Shown here in pieces: positions 8,235 through 16,104 of a stretch of DNA of 64,000 nt (its first letter is position 1; every line of letters starts with the position of its first letter). The notes beneath the pieces were generated by a model that did not search any database, was not told the origin of the DNA, and was given only the letters and a program-made list of their open reading frames with translations. Position numbers and translations under genes: made by a program. Source of the stretch: JAUSFM01 sp964343705 (lineage in GTDB: Archaea; Nanobdellota; Nanobdellia; Woesearchaeales; UBA12501); assembly GCA_964343705.1 (NCBI GenBank), contig CAYFJX010000005.1, forward strand, positions 1 to 64,000, in the 5' to 3' direction.

Positions 8235-8388
8235 GTTAATCAACCCTTCCCCCTTTTTTCTACGTCTATTTCTTTTCTGTTTCTCAAACTTTTCAGCACT
8301 ACAAGCAATAGACCTTAGTAGATATTAGATGAATAAAGTAAGGCATTTCTACTATATAAATGTTATGTATAATCGAATGGACACTACA

Positions 8389-10911
8389 CTATGCGTCCTT
8401 AAGTTCTTTGAGAAACCGCTCAGTGGTCTTTATAACATGCTCAGGTTGCGTCTTGTAAATTTCAGTGAGTTTGAGAAGCAGTTCTTTATCACTACCTTTG
8501 ATTGTTTCTGTGCTTTCCAAGACTTTGTCTACTTGCTTTTTCTTTTTAACAGCTTTTTTCCATTTGGTGAACAGTTCTTGTGCACGTCCTGGAAGCTGGT
8601 TGATATCACATTTCAAAAGCTTAGCTGTTGCAGCAAGTATGTCATGTTCGCCTTTTTCTTCTTGTTCAGCAGCGTCTCCAGCAGTGTAGGTTAAACGAAC
8701 AACACCATCCTGTACTTTGTTTGCCTTAAGAATTTTAATCTTTTGCACATCGCCTGTGTTAGTTAAGTGTGTTCCACCGCAGCACTCCACATCAATTTCT
8801 GGAATGTTAACAATCCTTAATTCCTTGCCTGGTACTGCACCGCCTTGGTAGATGGTCATGCCAAATTCTTTTTCAGCAGCACCACGTTCCATAAAAGAAA
8901 GATTCATCTTAATTTTTTGCTTTACAATCTTGTTTGCACGTTCTTCTATTTTCTTAAGTTCTTCCTCATTGACTGGCTGATAATGGGTGAGGTCAATGTG
9001 TGCTTTTTCTATTGTTTTTTTTGCACCAGCTTGATTAATATGACTTCCAAGTACGTCACGCGCAGCAGAAGCAACTATGTGCGTTGCAGTGTGGTGTTGT
9101 GCAAGCTGCTTTCTTCGGGTAAGATTTATTTTTCCTGCAATCTTGTCACCAACTTTGAACTTTTTTGGTGGCTTGTCAAGAATGTGTACAATCACACCAC
9201 CTTGCTTAAACACATCAACAAGTTTTTCACCACTTAGTTCGCCAACATCATGGATTTGCCCACCAGAGGTTGGGTAAAAAAGTGTTTCATCTAAGATGAC
9301 TTTGTTTTCAATGATTTTGAGTACCTTTGCTTTAAAATCAACTTTTTTCCAATTTTCAAAATAACCTGCCTTTGTTGCAGGCATGTCATCAAGGTTAAGT
9401 TTTTCTTTTTTCTTGGTTGCATGTACCTGTTCTTGTTGTTCATGCCGCTCTGCAACCATACCATAGAAATTGTCTGGTACAGTTACGTCAATCTTAACTT
9501 TCTTTGCTTCTTGTTTTACAAGTTCTGGAGCAATTCCATTGGAATCATACAATTCAAGCAGCTTTTTTTCTGTTATTTTTTCTTTTTTCTCTACAATCCC
9601 CTTGATGATTGATGCTGTTTTTTGTTTAGTGTTCTCATACTTGTTTTTCTCCACATCAAGAATGCGTTGTACATTGTCAAGATGCTCACTTACTTCAGGA
9701 AAGAGAGGTTTTAGATAGGCTGCATGCCATTCACACACAGCAGGTAAATCAACATTCCATTCATACTTGTCAATAAAGCTGAGTGCACGTCTTAAAAGGA
9801 CTCGTAGATTGTAGCCGCCACCAACATTTGAAGGTAGTGCTCCATCACTCAAAGCAAACAACAATGCTCGTGAGTGTTCTCCTATAGAGAACACACCAGC
9901 AAGAGGTTCTATTTTTGCACGTAACTCCCCTGGTGAAATGCCAACTTTTTTTGCTACAAAATTCCATGTTTTGTTAATATCATCAACTTCATCAACATTA
10001 AGATAGGATGAGTACGGAAGAAACTTTTGAATAAGGGCTTTTTCTTTTTTGGTTGTATCAATACCTGTTGCACTAAAAAGTTTTTTACATACTGTTGGGA
10101 AGGTTGTTTCATAACTAGTAGCAGTACCTTGTGTAAACCATGCATTACGTTCATGTCCCATTCCCATGTCAAGTACTCGTAGTGGTAGGGGTTTTGCTCC
10201 TTTAGGTGTTTGCTCATACAACATGTAGACTTGATTGCCAAGTTCAAGACCGCGACTAAAATATTCCATGCAGGGTCCGAAGTTTCCTCCTCCAGCCCAT
10301 GCATCTTCATGGAAAGTAATCTCTTTGTTTGGTAATCCAAGACCTTTGGTTAACCACATGTGGATATCTTTAAAGTACTGTCCTTGATCCCATTCTTTTT
10401 CTTCTACAAACGCGTGCTGGCCAATCATAACAAAACCACTATAATGTGCGCCAGTAATGCCCACGTTGTCAATGTCATTAAATCGCAGGCAGAATTGTGG
10501 AACCACAAGTTTTTTTGCAGGGGGTGCTACAGCACCAGAAACTACGTATGGTTGAAAATCATAAATTGACGCTTGTACAAATTCAGTGTCATCACGCCAG
10601 CGCGCAACAACAGGGTACCGGTCAATAGGTGTGTAGCCTTGTTTCTTAAACAGCTTTGCAAATTCTTTCCACACACCAACATAATCTAGTTTCTTTTTTG
10701 CAGGACTCTTACCAAAAAAGCTAAACCCGCCAGCGCATGCAGGGTCACCACACACTTTTTGGTCAGCGTTGACTGTCCAGAATTGTGTGCCACACTTGCA
10801 CTTTCTTCGTTCAAAGCCAGCATCTTTTAGAACGCTTGTTGCGTAATACGTGTCAGGATCTTTAGATGCTTTTTTCTTGAATTCAGCCTTAATCTGCTTC
10901 GTGGTTTGCAT
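8389..10911 (-). CDS. alaS: Alanyl-tRNA synthetase, archaeal type
   Basis: 840 residues, somewhat shorter than the usual 880-920. It charges tRNA-Ala in the cytoplasm. Order of domains: an N-terminal Cys-rich zinc module peculiar to archaeal AlaRS (KCKCGTQFW, VCGDPACAGG), the class II aminoacylation core (RFNDIDNVGITGAHYSGF, EDAWAGGGNFGPCMEYF), and the editing domain with zinc ligands HHTATH and CCGGTHLT. The C-terminal oligomerisation/C-Ala part is reduced to a short Lys-rich helix (KWKKAVKKKKQVDKVL), which explains the short length. All catalytic and editing motifs look intact. Confidence 0.97.
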   Translation of the reverse strand: MQTTKQIKAEFKKKASKDPDTYYATSVLKDAGFERRKCKCGTQFWTVNADQKVCGDPACAGGFSFFGKSPAKKKLDYVGVWKEFAKLFKKQGYTPIDRYPVVARWRDDTEFVQASIYDFQPYVVSGAVAPPAKKLVVPQFCLRFNDIDNVGITGAHYSGFVMIGQHAFVEEKEWDQGQYFKDIHMWLTKGLGLPNKEITFHEDAWAGGGNFGPCMEYFSRGLELGNQVYMLYEQTPKGAKPLPLRVLDMGMGHERNAWFTQGTATSYETTFPTVCKKLFSATGIDTTKKEKALIQKFLPYSSYLNVDEVDDINKTWNFVAKKVGISPGELRAKIEPLAGVFSIGEHSRALLFALSDGALPSNVGGGYNLRVLLRRALSFIDKYEWNVDLPAVCEWHAAYLKPLFPEVSEHLDNVQRILDVEKNKYENTKQKTASIIKGIVEKKEKITEKKLLELYDSNGIAPELVKQEAKKVKIDVTVPDNFYGMVAERHEQQEQVHATKKKEKLNLDDMPATKAGYFENWKKVDFKAKVLKIIENKVILDETLFYPTSGGQIHDVGELSGEKLVDVFKQGGVIVHILDKPPKKFKVGDKIAGKINLTRRKQLAQHHTATHIVASAARDVLGSHINQAGAKKTIEKAHIDLTHYQPVNEEELKKIEERANKIVKQKIKMNLSFMERGAAEKEFGMTIYQGGAVPGKELRIVNIPEIDVECCGGTHLTNTGDVQKIKILKANKVQDGVVRLTYTAGDAAEQEEKGEHDILAATAKLLKCDINQLPGRAQELFTKWKKAVKKKKQVDKVLESTETIKGSDKELLLKLTEIYKTQPEHVIKTTERFLKELKDA

Positions 10912-10950
10912 GGTCCGAGAAGGTTAGAATTGATTTAAAAAGTTAGTGTT

Positions 10951-10976
10951 AAAGAAGAAGAAAAAAAAGAAAAAAC
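10951..10976 (-). terminator. Oligo-T terminator after the 128-residue membrane protein gene
   Basis: Immediately downstream of the stop at 10977, the minus strand reads a run of T broken by single C (CTTTTTTTTC style) for about 25 nt. Archaeal RNA polymerase terminates on such U tracts without a hairpin. Confidence 0.6.
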
Positions 10977-11363
10977 TTAGCGGTACACTAAGCATAGCAG
11001 ATACGCACCAGCAGCAAGGTATACCAAGCCAAGTAGTATCATTCGCTGATCTTTCATGTGAAGCACTGACTTTGCCATCTCAATGTAATGCTTTGGCACA
11101 AGGAGCAATAACAAACAGCCTAGTAAGATCATCGATGCAATGATGGTGACCAACAGAGTTAAAATCTCTACTTCTCGCGCTACAATTTTTAAGATTGCAA
11201 AAGAGATTACCGCCCATGCAATTGCAATGTACATAAGATAATTATCTGTTCGCTTAAACATTTCCTTGCCCATTTTCTTGGCATGTTTAGGCACCATAAG
11301 AAATAACCCCTTAAGCACAAGTACTGCGCCAAAGAGCACACCTAAAAGTTGTATTGGTTCCAT
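10977..11363 (-). CDS. Four-helix membrane protein with internal duplication
   Basis: 128 residues with four hydrophobic segments (about 5-25, 45-62, 68-90, 105-126). The protein is an internal repeat: LFLMVPKHAKKMGKEMFKRTDN in the first half matches LLLLVPKHYIEMAKSVLHMKDQ in the second, each loop carrying VPKH and a positive patch. Two helices plus a conserved basic loop, twice, suggests a small carrier or scaffold in the cytoplasmic membrane. No family name assigned. A poly-T terminator follows directly. Confidence 0.75.
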   Translation of the reverse strand: MEPIQLLGVLFGAVLVLKGLFLMVPKHAKKMGKEMFKRTDNYLMYIAIAWAVISFAILKIVAREVEILTLLVTIIASMILLGCLLLLLVPKHYIEMAKSVLHMKDQRMILLGLVYLAAGAYLLCLVYR

Positions 11364-11467
11364 CTAATCACCTTTTGGTTTTTTATGGTGTGTAGTGGGT
11401 GATCTTGTTTTAAAAATGTAGTGGTGATCTAACCTAGAACCTTTATCAAAAGTAGACTTGGCTCTTT

Positions 11468-12124
11468 TTATGAAAATGTTGCTTGTTGGTTACCTTGCAT
11501 ATCTAAGAATTCCAAATTCCATGCAAGTGCAAATCTGATAAGGGGAACATCACCATATGGGTCATCTTCACTAGTACCATATGATCGTATTGAATGGAGA
11601 TATTCATCTTTTGTTCTCTTAATTGCTTCCCTAACTGTGCTTCCTAATACTAATGAACTTATTAAAGCATGGCAGGCACGTTTAAATGGCAAGGCATTTT
11701 TGTCTTTTTGCGGGGTTCCCATACGTGAGGTGTCTCTAATAACCATGAACCTTGCTTTATACCCAATATAAGTTTTTATTCCTTGTTTAATCGCCAAGGG
11801 ACCAAGTTCTTCGAGTGAATTACAGGCTAATGCATATACAATTGCACCTTCTGCCAAATTAATGTTTTTTTCATCTAGAATTACCTCGTCTTTATGGCCT
11901 GTTACAAATCGCTTATTTCCATGTCCATTAAGAAAAATCAAACCAGGTTTCTCTTTTTTTAATGCTTTCTCAAGGAAAGTTCTTGTTGCTTTACGTTCTT
12001 TGAGGTCTGTTATGTGGATATCTTTCATTTCACGTGCTGTTTTAATAATACCTTTCGCAAAATCATAAAGGTAAGATGTTGGCACATCATGTCTCGGCAG
12101 TGTTGTTAGAAAATTCTTAACCAT
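11468..12124 (-). CDS. CHAT/caspase-like cysteine protease domain protein
   Basis: 218 residues forming one domain. His68 lies in GLIFLNGHGN and Cys101 in IVYALACNS, followed by LGPLAIKQGIKTYIGY. This is the strand-His-Gly / strand-Cys arrangement and the downstream 'G.k.yiGy' strand of the caspase/CHAT/gingipain clan (CD), with a short His-Cys spacing. Members are proteases triggered by partners in programmed cell death or antiphage modules. It is the last gene of a same-strand run: it starts 2 nt after the 72-residue gene, with GGAG about 10 nt upstream. It could also be a non-proteolytic relative; the dyad is intact, so activity is plausible. Confident on the fold, unsure of substrate. Confidence 0.75.
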   Translation of the reverse strand: MVKNFLTTLPRHDVPTSYLYDFAKGIIKTAREMKDIHITDLKERKATRTFLEKALKKEKPGLIFLNGHGNKRFVTGHKDEVILDEKNINLAEGAIVYALACNSLEELGPLAIKQGIKTYIGYKARFMVIRDTSRMGTPQKDKNALPFKRACHALISSLVLGSTVREAIKRTKDEYLHSIRSYGTSEDDPYGDVPLIRFALAWNLEFLDMQGNQQATFS

Positions 12125-12126
12125 TC

Positions 12127-12345
12127 TTATTTTACTCCAGAAGCAAGATGGCGTAGCATACTTATTTGAACCTGCACTACTTTTTTACCAAATTCATCTC
12201 CTCTTTCAACATGGTCTATAATCTCCTTGACACTAACTTCTCTTGCCCCTCCTAACATAATCTTGGCATCTGGACTCAGTGTTTTGAATCTAGCAAGTAC
12301 AAGTTGTCTTTGTTCTTCTTCTATGTTAAGGTCTGATTTTTTCAT
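12127..12345 (-). CDS. Small helical partner protein in the kinase-CHAT cassette
   Basis: 72 residues, no membrane segment. Its ATG overlaps the stop of the upstream 59-residue gene (ATGA at 12342-12345), so the two are translationally coupled. It shares a pattern with that neighbour: an ARF/ERF start, a hydrophobic strand, an Ser-led helix, an acidic spot, then FGKKVV here and LGKKII there, and a final amphipathic helix. This size and position recall the adaptor or effector-associated domains that feed CHAT and caspase effectors, but I recognise no named family. Confidence 0.7.
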   Translation of the reverse strand: MKKSDLNIEEEQRQLVLARFKTLSPDAKIMLGGAREVSVKEIIDHVERGDEFGKKVVQVQISMLRHLASGVK

Positions 12346-12521
12346 AGTATTCCCAAAGCCTCAAGTTTTTTAATTATTTTCTTACCAAGGGAGGTATTAT
12401 TTTCAATCTCTTGATAAGCTGCATTCCATGAGTAGGTTTTACCTTCAACTACAGCTATGACCTGAAATCTCTCTGGTTCAGGTAAATTTGCATAAATTTT
12501 GAAAAAGATTTCTCTAGTCAT
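12342..12521 (-). CDS. 59-residue protein, probable paralogue of its downstream neighbour
   Basis: A minus-strand ATG at 12521 opens 59 codons ending in TGA at 12342-12344. The protein begins MTREIFFKIYANLPEPERFQ and ends NTSLGKKIIKKLEALGIL. It shares with the next 72-residue protein the order ERF - hydrophobic strand - Ser-led helix - LGKK/FGKK - helix. The start lies 48 nt after the kinase stop; a TATA-like GTATAACTT near 12545 could also give the three small genes their own promoter. It is short and easily missed, but the ATGA overlap and similarity to the neighbour support it. Confidence 0.7.
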   Translation of the reverse strand: MTREIFFKIYANLPEPERFQVIAVVEGKTYSWNAAYQEIENNTSLGKKIIKKLEALGIL

Positions 12522-12569
12522 AGTGCTGTCTCAAACTCTTTTAAGTTATACACCTATTTCAATGTTTCG

Positions 12570-15017
12570 TTATTCAACAGGTTCAGGAAGCATAGCCTTA
12601 TCCTCACCAAGAACGTGTCTTATTGCCAACTGTTCAAGAATGTGGATACCTTCATAACGAGGTTGCTCTGTGATGTAATTGTGTATTTCTTCTGCTTGTC
12701 CTTCACTGCAAAGCATTTTTACGAGTTCCTTCTCACGTAGGTCAGGACGTTTTTCATGAATGCCTAACTCAGCATACACGTGTTCAAAGCTAGGGTCAGG
12801 TTTGTAAGCTTGCATTTCTTCTTGGGTCCATGGTTTGTTGGCGTAGTTGCTTTCGTGAGTGGTGTTGCGTTTCGTAGAATGTATTAATGCTACTCCTGCA
12901 GCAGCACCTATTATCGTTGTCAAGGTTGCTGCAGCAACGGTGCTTGATGTGGGAAAGGGATGATTCGCTATTATCGCAGCTATTTTTGAGGCTGCTACTG
13001 TCGCACCGCCGAAGCTTAATCCCCCGCCTATTGCTCCAGTAATATAATTACCTTCAATCCAATCAGCAGCCCTTTTGTACCATGGCTTTTTTGGTTCTGT
13101 TTCAATTACTTCTTCAAGTTGACGTTCACCATTTGACATACGCAATCCTGAGTATGCTAAGGCTCCAGAAACAAGACTTGCTCCACCACTTGCTGCAAGA
13201 GCAGCTGCTTTACTTAGGCCAAGAGAATCCCCTGTCCAAACCAATGTTGCAGCTCCAACAGCCAATCCAATAAATGCACCAGCTCCAACTAAAGCTTGGT
13301 GTTCAATCTTGCTAATCTTGTAACTTTTTACATAATCAGCTGCTCGCTTGAGCCAGGGAACTGACGCACCTAGAGCACATGATGCTAGGTAGGTGTATAA
13401 AACATTTTTATTATTAAACGTGTAATGTAAAAAATCTAAACCTACTACCTGGGTGTAGGCGATTACTCCTGCAGTGGCAGCTACAAGACCAGCAATTCCT
13501 CCTGTCAAGCTTGAAGTAATACCTAACTGAACCTCTATCTTTTTTCTTAGTCTTTCATTTTCTGCAAGTAGTGTTTTCCCTTCTAGTGTTTGCATTAAGC
13601 TTTCTTTGTCATGGCCTGCAATCACTGTTCCGTGCATTAAGTTTACAATTGACTCATTACCTTTTTTCTTGGCATATTTTTGTATGCGTTTAAGCTCTTT
13701 TTTATCCAGATCAAGCGCATCTGCTAAAGCTCGTGCCATAAGATGGCCAGGCACTGCCATGTGATCAGGAACAGAATAGTTTGTTTCCAGAATCTCAGCT
13801 ACTGTTTCATCAACTATATCCCAAGTTCTTTCCTCTTCCCATGGTTTGAAGATAGCATACTTAGGTTTGTCTTTTAATTGCTTGAATGGTCGTGCTGCAA
13901 GTGAAAATCCTCGCCATAACCCATACGACACTCCAGCAGCGATCCATTCATATAAATCAGCGCCTTTGTTAAATCCTTCTACAGTGCCACCATAACGTTC
14001 TGCAAACTTTCTTGTTGTAATAAAATGCTCCCATGTACTTTTCTTTTGGTCATACTCACCATTCCTCCACGCTTCCAAATCATCAGCCAACTTCGCCATA
14101 TCATCATGTCGTTTATCAAGCGCAGCATGGGTTCCCTTTTTCACAATCTCAACTAATTGTTCATCAATGTGCTCAAGTCCTTCACAGGTAAGTTCAGGTA
14201 CGCCTGTGCTTCTATTCAACTTTGTGTAAGGATGATTGCCTGTTAGCATAAACGCAAGTGTTGCTGTAAGAGAATACGCATCTGATTGGGGTGTTACTTC
14301 ACCATGCACAACTTCAGGTGCAGTGTACCCATCTGTTACCCATGTTCGTGTTACTGTTCCTGAGTCTTTTGTTCTTTGTCGTGTAATACCAAAGTCAACA
14401 ACACCTAATCGTTCTCCTGCAACACGAATGTTTCTTGGATTAATATCACGATGTACTAATTTCCTGCCATAAAATTCATATTGTGAATCAGTGTGAAACT
14501 CGTGAAACGCTCGAGCCAGTGTTATTGCTCGATCAACTGCTTGTTCTTTTGTTACAACGACAATGTCTGGATTGTTTCTTTCCTCTTCCAGATTCATTTC
14601 TGGAACATACTGTTGCACGAGTCGAACATGTACTGCGTCATCTTCACCTTCACTATCAATAAGATTAGCAATAAGAACATCATTAATTTCAGGAGGAAAT
14701 GAGCTGGTGATTTCTCTGTGTCTCTTTAACTCTGCCCACTCCCTGTCCTGTTTAATTTCAACTTTTTTTACAGCAACAACAATTCCTTGTTCATCTGTTG
14801 CCCAGTACACAACACCCTGGCCACCTTTGCCAATTTCACCTTGAATAATGTACTTTCCTTTCTTTCCCCTGACAATGCGTTCAAGATCATCAGGAAGGTT
14901 TCCTTGCACCAGTTCTGGGTATGCAGGTGCATCAGCAAAACCAGTTTTCTCTTGTTTTCGTGATTCTGCCAGTGCTTTGTCTATTTCTCCAATCAGTCTC
15001 AATGGGCCGCCATCCAT
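12570..15017 (-). CDS. Membrane-anchored Hanks-type Ser/Thr protein kinase
   Basis: 815 residues. The kinase domain spans about 55-320: glycine loop EIGKGGQGVVY (61-71), ATP-binding VAVKK (Lys84), catalytic loop HRDINPRN (Asp191, Asn196), VDFGI (Asp208), APE (233-235). All catalytic residues are present. A linker (330-490) leads to about six hydrophobic Gly/Ala-rich helices (about 500-713) containing an internal repeat: PWLKRAADYV at 554 and PWYKRAADWI at 645. A cytosolic C-terminal tail ends the protein. The kinase therefore sits on the inner face of the membrane. It is followed on the same strand by two small proteins and a CHAT-like protein, suggesting it controls them. Leaderless start behind TTATATT about 25 nt upstream. 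Confidence 0.9.
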   Translation of the reverse strand: MDGGPLRLIGEIDKALAESRKQEKTGFADAPAYPELVQGNLPDDLERIVRGKKGKYIIQGEIGKGGQGVVYWATDEQGIVVAVKKVEIKQDREWAELKRHREITSSFPPEINDVLIANLIDSEGEDDAVHVRLVQQYVPEMNLEEERNNPDIVVVTKEQAVDRAITLARAFHEFHTDSQYEFYGRKLVHRDINPRNIRVAGERLGVVDFGITRQRTKDSGTVTRTWVTDGYTAPEVVHGEVTPQSDAYSLTATLAFMLTGNHPYTKLNRSTGVPELTCEGLEHIDEQLVEIVKKGTHAALDKRHDDMAKLADDLEAWRNGEYDQKKSTWEHFITTRKFAERYGGTVEGFNKGADLYEWIAAGVSYGLWRGFSLAARPFKQLKDKPKYAIFKPWEEERTWDIVDETVAEILETNYSVPDHMAVPGHLMARALADALDLDKKELKRIQKYAKKKGNESIVNLMHGTVIAGHDKESLMQTLEGKTLLAENERLRKKIEVQLGITSSLTGGIAGLVAATAGVIAYTQVVGLDFLHYTFNNKNVLYTYLASCALGASVPWLKRAADYVKSYKISKIEHQALVGAGAFIGLAVGAATLVWTGDSLGLSKAAALAASGGASLVSGALAYSGLRMSNGERQLEEVIETEPKKPWYKRAADWIEGNYITGAIGGGLSFGGATVAASKIAAIIANHPFPTSSTVAAATLTTIIGAAAGVALIHSTKRNTTHESNYANKPWTQEEMQAYKPDPSFEHVYAELGIHEKRPDLREKELVKMLCSEGQAEEIHNYITEQPRYEGIHILEQLAIRHVLGEDKAMLPEPVE

Positions 15018-15104
15018 GCAATGAGAATATAATGCTTCTTTTTAACGATTCTCCCCCTTACTTATAAAGAAAACTTTAATAACTCCAAACCATTCTCTAA
15101 TTAT

Positions 15105-15257
15105 ATGGATCGCGTAACAGCATGTATGATTTGTAAAAGTGGCGTTGGTAAACTCTCTTGTTCTATGTGTGGCTCTATTGCTTGCCAGCAGTGCTTTGAC
15201 ATAAAAAAGAATCTTTGTATGAGCTGTGGCAAGGGCAAACAAGCGGGTGTGTCCTAG
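15105..15257 (+). CDS. Zinc-finger microprotein with four CxxC pairs (50 residues)
   Basis: ATG at 15105 to TAG at 15255-15257. The protein starts MDRVTACMICKSGVGKL and has CxxC pairs at 7/10, 19/22, 27/30 and 38/41 (CMIC, CSMC, CQQC, CMSC), enough for two cross-braced zinc sites as in RING/B-box-like fingers. A TATA box (TTATAAAG, about 15062-15069) places transcription near the ATG, so the mRNA is probably leaderless. It diverges from the kinase gene (88 nt between starts). Archaea carry many such orphan zinc fingers; partner unknown. Confidence 0.8.
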   Translation: MDRVTACMICKSGVGKLSCSMCGSIACQQCFDIKKNLCMSCGKGKQAGVS

Positions 15258-15276
15258 GTCTAGCTTTTTTGTGCAG

Positions 15277-15388
15277 GAGGGATGACGCTGCGGAGCATAA
15301 CGCTCGCCTCCGCTCGCGGATTTTACGTCGGAGCACCTGCATGAATCGGTGCTCCTCCAAAAAGGACTCCAAGGCAGCGTCACCCCTC
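15277..15388. ncRNA. GC-rich structured element, probable ncRNA
   Basis: GAGGGATGACGCTGC (15277-15291) pairs at 14 of 15 positions with GCAGCGTCACCCCTC (15374-15388), closing a domain with two inner hairpins: CTCCG/CGGAG and a perfect 8-bp GGAGCACC/GGTGCTCC. It is far more GC-rich than its surroundings and has no credible protein frame, as expected for a structured RNA in an AT-rich genome. I do not recognise it as SRP RNA, RNase P RNA or 5S. On the minus strand the outer stem is followed after 4 nt by ACA, as in H/ACA guides, but the length is wrong for one. Strand undetermined. Confidence 0.55.
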
Positions 15389-15421
15389 AGAAAGACATTC
15401 GGGACACACTCCAAACAAGCA

Positions 15422-15437
15422 TAATACTTAAGTATTA
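15422..15437. promoter_or_regulatory. Palindromic AT-rich promoter element
   Basis: TAATACTTAAGTATTA is a perfect 16-bp palindrome. Its centre lies about 27 nt upstream of the GTG at 15457 and about 41 nt from the foot of the structured element on the other side, so it may act as a TATA-like element in either direction or as a protein-binding site. Confidence 0.5.
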
Positions 15438-15456
15438 CTTACTATTCTTTGGGTTT

Positions 15457-16074
15457 GTGAAACTAATATACGCAACGTGGGATTTTGATGAAGCTCTTGC
15501 ACGTGAAATCATAGAACGCATGCATGTTATTGAACCTTTGTCCGAAGTATTTGACACATTAGAACGCAAGGTTGATTTCACTGTTCCAGATGAAACAGAT
15601 ATAGTAACTGCAGGGACGAGCCCTGCTGACTTAACAAGGTACAGTGATGTTAGGATTTCTGCTGACAAAAACGCTATTGATCTTGCAACTGGACGCTTGG
15701 TGGTGCTTACGAGTAATCGTTTTTATTCAAGTGCAATTAGTCCAATCACTATCATTGCTATATTGTCAAAGGCAGCTTTTGTTCCTGGTATGACTTTTAT
15801 GGATGAAGGAGTAAGTTTTGTTCGACCATTTAATTTTGTACCTGGCACTGAACATGTTCTTGATTCTGGGTATGGTGTGGAACTTGTTGCTGCACAACTT
15901 GGTGTTTCACTTCGTCGTGATCCAGAAAACAAAGGGTGCCCTCTCGAAAAATGTTACTTTAACACACAACTAATGCCTGTTCAAGGTGTGGGGATGCTAC
16001 CTCCTCAAGGAAGAGACCACTACTGTGATACACACAAACAAGCAATACTAACAGCAGTGGCAACCTACCAGTAA
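15457..16074 (+). CDS. Hypothetical protein with Cys/His-rich C-terminus
   Basis: About 205 residues from the GTG at 15457 (start KLIYATWDFDEALAREIIER); an ATG at 15349 would place the N-terminus inside the structured RNA element and gives an implausible sequence. The C-terminus holds CPLEKCYFNTQ and HYCDTHKQ, a likely zinc site. The order (long alpha/beta part, GYGVELVAAQLGV helix, then the CxxxxC motif) resembles archaemetzincin, but the HExxH metal-binding motif of that protease family is absent, so if related it is inactive. No function assigned. Confidence 0.6.
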   Translation: MKLIYATWDFDEALAREIIERMHVIEPLSEVFDTLERKVDFTVPDETDIVTAGTSPADLTRYSDVRISADKNAIDLATGRLVVLTSNRFYSSAISPITIIAILSKAAFVPGMTFMDEGVSFVRPFNFVPGTEHVLDSGYGVELVAAQLGVSLRRDPENKGCPLEKCYFNTQLMPVQGVGMLPPQGRDHYCDTHKQAILTAVATYQ

Positions 16075-16104
16075 GATCAAGCTGCTGCTCCTCAACAAGG
16101 CCCA

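Noticed and set aside
15277..15395. Reading the GC-rich element as SRP RNA, RNase P RNA or an H/ACA guide
   Set aside because: None of the conserved motifs of SRP helix 8 or RNase P is present, and an H/ACA single hairpin is about half this length.
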